NCBI GenBank assembly: GCA_002007465.1
Contig: LNAC01000774.1
Coordinates: forward strand, 138,426-202,425
Direction of reading: 5' to 3'
Source of the DNA: Ailurus styani
Taxonomy: Eukaryota > Chordata > Mammalia > Carnivora > Ailuridae
DNA length: 64,000 nucleotides
Shown: positions 58,704-64,000 of the stretch, piece by piece
Numbering within the stretch: the first letter of the stretch is position 1
Layout: each line of letters starts with the position of its first letter
Made by a program: the position numbers and the translations under genes
Notes under the pieces: model-generated
What the model saw: only the letters and a program-made list of their open reading frames with translations
Databases searched by the model: none
Told to the model about the DNA's origin: nothing

Positions 58704-58947
58704 TTAAGCTCTCTCTCTCTCTCTCCCCCCTTCTCTCTCTCTCTTGTAAGGTTTTATTTATTCATTTGACAGAGAGAGAGAGAAAGCATAAGCAGAGGGA
58801 ACAGCAGGCAGAGGGAGAAGGAGAAGCAGGCTCCCCACTGAGCAGGGAGTCCAATGTGGGGCTCAGTCTCAGGACCCTGGGATCATGACCCTAGCCAAAG
58901 GCAGACACTTAACAGACTGACCCACCCAGGTGCCCCTTAAGCTCTCT
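58704..58947 (-). mobile_element. Can-SINE in a (CT)n-rich site
   Basis: Body 58715-58936, with a (CT)n block at its left edge, then GGTTTTATTTATTCATTTGA and finally GACCCACCCAGGTGCCCC. TTAAGCTCTCT flanks both sides (58704-58714 and 58937-58947). Confidence 0.93.
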
Positions 58948-59920
58948 TTATTACCCTGATTTCCCTCCTGCCCTGTCTCTGCTAGATATATCAGCTCTTC
59001 TGACTTTTGACTTTACCTGTTCTTGAAACCACCAAATACAGAAATTGTATTTCATGGCTATTGGTTTTTTGTCTGTGTTAGTATCTTCTGTTCACCCATC
59101 CAGATCCACTCTTGATCCTTCTCTATCAAGCTCTGTGTCATAGGAGGTTGACTTGCATAGACTATCCGTGAACTCCTTTGCCTCCTGGCTTTTAGCTGTT
59201 TTCAGCTAAAGGGAGCCTTATTATGACATTGGACAGGAGAAAGATGCTGAACTTAAAGTACTAATTCTCCCACCTGTCCCCCATCACACATATTCTCCAT
59301 GGGGACAATGACCCTCTGAGGGTGAAAAGTGATACTTAAGGCCAAAAAAATTATAGCTACTTGCAAAGGTTTGTGGTTTTCCAAAGACCCAGAGGACAGA
59401 ACATATAAACACTAAATCTATAGTATTAAATATTTATGGGGGAGAGGGGATTAGGTATAAGATGTCTATGAAGGCTCCTTGGGGTAGTGATAATGACACA
59501 TTGTCTTACAGTGTAGATATGACCTGGCTGCATTGTCTAGCTCGAGGTCAAAGCTACTCTGAGCTGATGGAGTAGGTAGGAAGGTCGAAAACAAAGATGG
59601 AGGGAGAGATTACAGGGGACCTTTTAATTAACTTTAACCACCCAGAAGTGAAAAAAAAGAGAATTAAAGTTTCCAAGAGGAGAATACAAAGCCCTCTCTT
59701 TTCCCTCATTTCTCCAACCTCAATTCCTGTGCCTCAACTTATTTTAATGTGTACACTTTCCCAAGATCAAACTTTTACCAATAAATCAATTAACATCACA
59801 TTTTCTGATCCCTTACATAAACAAAGAGGGAGTTTTAATAAAAATTAATTTATGCAGAGTGTATCGTAATTTGCATAATTCCTTCAATAATGTGCGCTTA
59901 TTTTATTCTCAAAATTACTT
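58948..59920. other. Unique sequence
   Basis: No firm element. 59130-59250 could be part of an old repeat, unassigned. The frame at 59597-59848 has no recognised domain. Confidence 0.35.
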
Positions 59921-59924
59921 CTTG

Positions 59925-61570
59925 TAATCAATATGATAGACCACATTAATAAAACAAAGGATAATGATCATCTCATTAGATGCAGAAAAACATAAGACAT
60001 TGATGAAAGGAATTGAAGACAACACAAACAAATGGAAAGACACTTTGTGCTCATGGATTAGAAGACTTAATATTGTTAAAATGTCCAGACTACCCAAAGT
60101 AATCTACCAATTCAGTGCAATCTCTACCAAAATACCAATGGCATTTTTCACAGAACTAGAACAAAAAATTCTAAGATCTGTATGGAATCACAAAAGACCA
60201 CAAATAGCCAAAAGAATCTTGAGACAGAAGAACAAAGAGAAGGGCGCCTGGGTGGCTCAGTGGGTTAAAGCCTCTGCCTTCAGCTCAGGTCATGATCTCA
60301 GGGTCCTGGGATCGAGGCCCGCATCGGGCTCCGTGCTCAGCAGGGAGCCTGCTTCCTCCTCTCTCTGCCTGCCTCTCTGCCTACTTGTAATCTCTCTCTC
60401 TGTCAAAATAAATAAGTAAAATCTTAAAAAAAAAAAAAGAAGAACAAAGAGAAGTCTCACAATCCCAAATTTTAACATGTACCACAGAGCTGTAATAATC
60501 AAAACAGAATGGTATTGCCACAAAAACAGACACAGATCAATGACACAGACTACAAAGCCATGATTATACAGTAAATTAATCTATGACAAATGAGACAAGA
60601 ATATACAATGGACGAAAAGACAGCCTCTTCAATAAATGGTGTTGGAAAGACTGGATAGCAATATGCAAAAGAATGAAGATAGACCACTTTCTTATGGCAT
60701 ACACAAAAATATATAAAAATAAACTTAAAATAGGTTAAAGACTTAAGTGTAAGACCTGAAACCATAAAACTTCCAGGAGATAACATAGGCAATATGTTTG
60801 CTCTTTCTATACTTATCTTAGTGAATGATATTTATTTTTGATCTATCTCCTCAGGAAAGGGCAACAAAAGCAAAAATAAACAAATGAGACCACATCAAAC
60901 TAAAAAGTTTTTTCACAGTAAAGGAAACTATCAAGAAAATGAAAAGGCAACCTACTGAATGGGAGAAGGTATTTGCAAATGCTATATCCAATAAGAGGTT
61001 AACATCCAACATATAAGAACTCATAAAAGTCAATAAAAAACCCAATCCAATTAAAAAATGGATATAGGATCTGAATAGACATTTTCCAAAGAAGATATAC
61101 CAATGGGTAACAGACAATTGAAAAGATGCTCAACATCACTAATCATCAGGAAAATGAAAATCAAAACTTAATGAGGTACTACCTCATTCCTCTCAGAATG
61201 GCTAAAACCAAAAAGATAAGAAATAACATTGTCGGTAAGGGTTTGGAGAAAGGGGAACCTTCATGCACTGTTGATGGAAATGCAAACTGGTGCAGCCACT
61301 CTGGAAAACAGTATGGAGGTTCTTCAAAAAGTTAAGAATAGAATTGCCCTATGATCCAGCAATTGCACTACTAGGTATTTACCCAAAGAATACAAAAGTA
61401 CTAATTCAGAGGAATACATGCACCCTGATGTTTATAGCAGCATTATCTACAACAGCCAAATTATGGAAACAGCCCAAGTGTCCATTGACTGATGAATGCA
61501 TGAAGAAGAGATGGCATATATACACAATGGAATATTACTTAGCCAATTTATATGATGAAATATAAATTGG
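59925..61570 (+). mobile_element. Older L1 fragment with an internal deletion
   Basis: Begins GACCACATTAATAAAACAAA and ATGATCATCTCATTAGATGC (reverse transcriptase motif A region, LDAEK), then jumps to CTTTGTGCTCATGGATTAGA, missing several hundred bases including FADD. It continues through CAATAAATGGTGTTGGAAAG, GGTGCAGCCACTCTGGAAAA and TACACAATGGAATATTACTT, ending near 61565 without a clear 3' UTR. More diverged than the other plus-strand L1s. Frames at 59964-60419, 61126-61335 and 61290-61565 are ORF2 pieces. A SINE lies within. Confidence 0.92.
60226..60454 (+). mobile_element. Can-SINE inserted in the older L1
   Basis: Body 60243-60437, starting GGCGCCTGGGTGGCTCAGTG. AGAAGAACAAAGAGAAG is exactly repeated on both sides (60226-60242 and 60438-60454). 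The perfect 17-bp duplication makes this a young insertion in an old host element. Confidence 0.97.
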
Positions 61571-63286
61571 TGTTTTATAGAACATTATGGATATAAAAGC
61601 AGATATGGTGCAGAAAAATCATTGATTCCAATGTAACAGTAGAAACTTCAGTATATAATAATTCACACAAAAAAATCCCAAATAATCTAAGTGCTCAGGA
61701 AATAAATGTATTTAAATCAAGAAGTATGGAGGAACTATTCAGTTTAAGGGATTTTAATGAAAACCCAGCCTATCTTTTAACTCCTTTAGGAAAAAGAACT
61801 CCACAGAACAAGTGGCATTGATACACACCACTAAAAGACTTTGATAAACAAAATCTGTTTGGGAAATAAGAAGATGAGAAGGAAGCCAAGTGAACACATC
61901 AGATAAGGAGACAACTTTCACTGAAAAGATATGTGTTTGCAAGTAAGCAAAATATTCTAATAATATAAAGGTTTAACACTATTCAGTGAGGTGTTAACAA
62001 ATACATCAGAGGAAGGAGACACAAGAAAAGGAAGCAAGCTTGCTGATAAATGAGGACAAGCATGAAATTAATTATGTCCTTTAAATGTCTACAACACTGA
62101 AATTGTTTTTTAAAGAATCTTTCTTTAACAAGAGAAATAAAAAGGAATTTGTGCAATTTGGAAATAGAAAAGATCTTGCCAAAGTAACAATTCATAACAA
62201 GCATAAGGAATTTAGGTATTCTGGACACACATAAATCAGCAGCCAAAAATGACAAGCTGGTCAGAGATGAAAAGCAATTAGACAGAGGGTTTATTGGGTT
62301 CCTTGGAAATCTCATTGTTAAAAGTTAGTGGATAACTTTAGGAAGAATCTGTTGAAAAGAGTTTTGCACTGTTAAAGAAAAAGGTCAAGGAACCAAAGCA
62401 AAGGGAATGACCATGTGGAAGATACATTGTTAACTATTAGCAAAATAGTGGTTTCACCAGCACAGGACAAAAACTGTATATATCAGGAAAAAAATAGTTC
62501 TAAGAGAAATGAATAACAGCACATTATCAAGATAAAAAATCCTATTTAGAATTATCTTTTCTATAGAATTATCTAGAAAATGCCTGGTATTTCAACATTA
62601 ATAATATTTCTGTGCAGTCTTCCTGAACTTTTTGTTGGACAAAATGAATTTGATTTAGATAGAATGTGGTCAAGAGGAACCAAAGCTTTCTGAATGTCTA
62701 TAGAAAAGATTATAAGATGAAAACATATCAGATATTTTTCATACAAGCTATTTGAATTTATCAGGAGAAAAACATAGTACCCATGGACTCAATTTTTAAC
62801 CAAGATGTTTTAGCAAAATCAAATTAAAGATTTCTAGCATTCCAGTTATCTGACATTTAAAAATATTCAATATAGTATTTTTGAGCTAGAAGTTACTTTA
62901 AAAATGCATTGGTTTTGTTTCCATTAATAGTTTAACAAGTATTAAATGTTTATCAGTTGGATTTAGTAGGTTTCACTTGGTAGAAGTACATTTGGAGGAA
63001 AAACTCAACAAACGTGAGTTTTGAATTTATGTTTATTCTTTTTAATGGTTGTGTAATATTCCACATCATCTTTTACTTATGTTAAGTAGAGATATTTCAG
63101 TTATCTGGAACATAATAACACTGGTGTTTATTTAGATAATTGCTTATTAATACCAGTTAATCAAGAATGTCTTTGAAGGAGTTACTGATATTTGAAAAAA
63201 AATCCCATGCTAAAACACCTTACCTATAAAACAATTAAACAATTACATGCATGGGTTTCTCTCTTTACCACCTGCCTCTCCTCCCC
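61571..63286. other. Unique AT-rich sequence
   Basis: About 1.7 kb with no recognised gene or repeat. The antisense frame at 61983-62315 has no recognisable domain. Confidence 0.4.
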
Positions 63287-63296
63287 AACACACACA

Positions 63297-63341
<45 letters not shown>
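63287..63341. repeat. (CA)n microsatellite
   Basis: About 27 CA units with one AA interruption near 63299. The frame at 63192-63467 reads through it as Thr-His repeats and is not a gene. Confidence 0.97.
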
Positions 63342-63343
<2 letters not shown>

Positions 63344-64000
63344 CAAAGTACCAAGACAACCGTGTATTGAAATAAAATATGAAGGTCATGACAGTGATTT
63401 CAATTTTGCAAAATCCAAAATAGAGTTTCTATTCATAAAATACCAAATCATAGATGGTTTCCATTAACCCACACCAACAACTGGTTCAGTAAGTGCCAGG
63501 TAAATCCCCTCACTGAATTAACCATTCATTTTAGTCCAAATGTTTGATCGGGTAATCTAGTGTCAAAACCCTCCCCGGGTTCCTTTTCCCCTGGTTACTG
63601 TAGAGGATACATTTCCCTCAAAGACATGAGATACGCACTTACCTAACAAAGCGGTCTATCCTCTCAGCGGACACAAAGGTAGCTCTGGTAGGCTCAACAG
63701 AGATTCAAGTCCTGTTACCTAAGTCTGAATAGCAAGAGGATACATTGAGAGAAACTGTCTAGAAGCTAAGTGTTCCAAATTCTTTTGAAAATCCAAACAA
63801 TTCTGCAAAGAACAGACATGGCAGGAAGAGAAGTGTCAGGTGAATGGGTTTTAGAAAGTCTATTAGTTTGTAAAAGGAAAAGATGCCGAATATGAAGCAA
63901 AACTTATTAGTTAAACCACAACATTAAATGACTGTGTTTTCTTGGGGACAAGCTGTTATAAACAACTGTATAACTTTAGAAATTCATTCAATTATGCCTG
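63342..64000. other. Unique sequence to the window edge
   Basis: No recognised gene or repeat. Confidence 0.4.

Noticed and set aside
63192..63467. Thr-His repeat frame
   Set aside because: It is a translation of the (CA)n microsatellite.
1..64000. CRISPR array, prokaryotic operon, integrated phage or a novel bacterial defence system
   Set aside because: Spaced direct repeats, ribosome binding sites and compact genes are absent; the repeats present are eukaryotic retrotransposons and microsatellites.

Overview
This 64-kb window is nuclear DNA of a carnivoran mammal, most likely a mustelid (ferret, mink, otter or ermine group). The main evidence is about 20 tRNA-derived Can-SINEs, many carrying the head GGCGCCTGGGTGGCTCAGTG followed by GGTTAAAGCCTCTGCC, the form I associate with mustelids. 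Carnivore-type L1 elements plus old MIR, L1M, LTR and DNA-transposon remnants add support. There is no bacterial, plasmid or phage gene, no CRISPR array and no tRNA or rRNA gene. Family names come from recognition by eye, not from a database search. Layout: 1-24.8 kb is mostly unique, intron-like DNA with scattered SINEs, MIRs, one old antisense L1M and one LTR-like element. At 24.85-25.75 kb lies the only CpG-rich segment, which looks like a promoter. On the minus strand it holds a short ATG exon (25068-24994) with a consensus splice donor, and on the plus strand a donor-like site at 25741. It also carries CCAAT, GC-box and E2F-like motifs. A possible second minus-strand exon lies at 19791-19730. 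I do not recognise the gene. From 25.8 to 64 kb the DNA is AT-rich and looks intergenic or deeply intronic. It is dominated by retrotransposons: a full-length but dead L1 with perfect target-site duplications (39557-46762), a second L1 3' fragment (52411-54761), an antisense L1 (47590-49145) beside a Tigger transposase relic, and an older L1 (59925-61570). Three of these L1s were later hit by SINEs that made their own target-site duplications. No complete protein-coding gene can be read here. Nearly all longer open frames are L1 ORF2 pieces, antisense SINE frames or chance GC-rich frames. The most useful observations are: the promoter with its first exon; a possible chain of phase-compatible minus-strand exons; three tandem monomer-like units in the L1 5' UTR; and four single-N positions, each flanked by near-identical direct repeats of 62-92 bp, which look like unmerged contig overlaps rather than biology.
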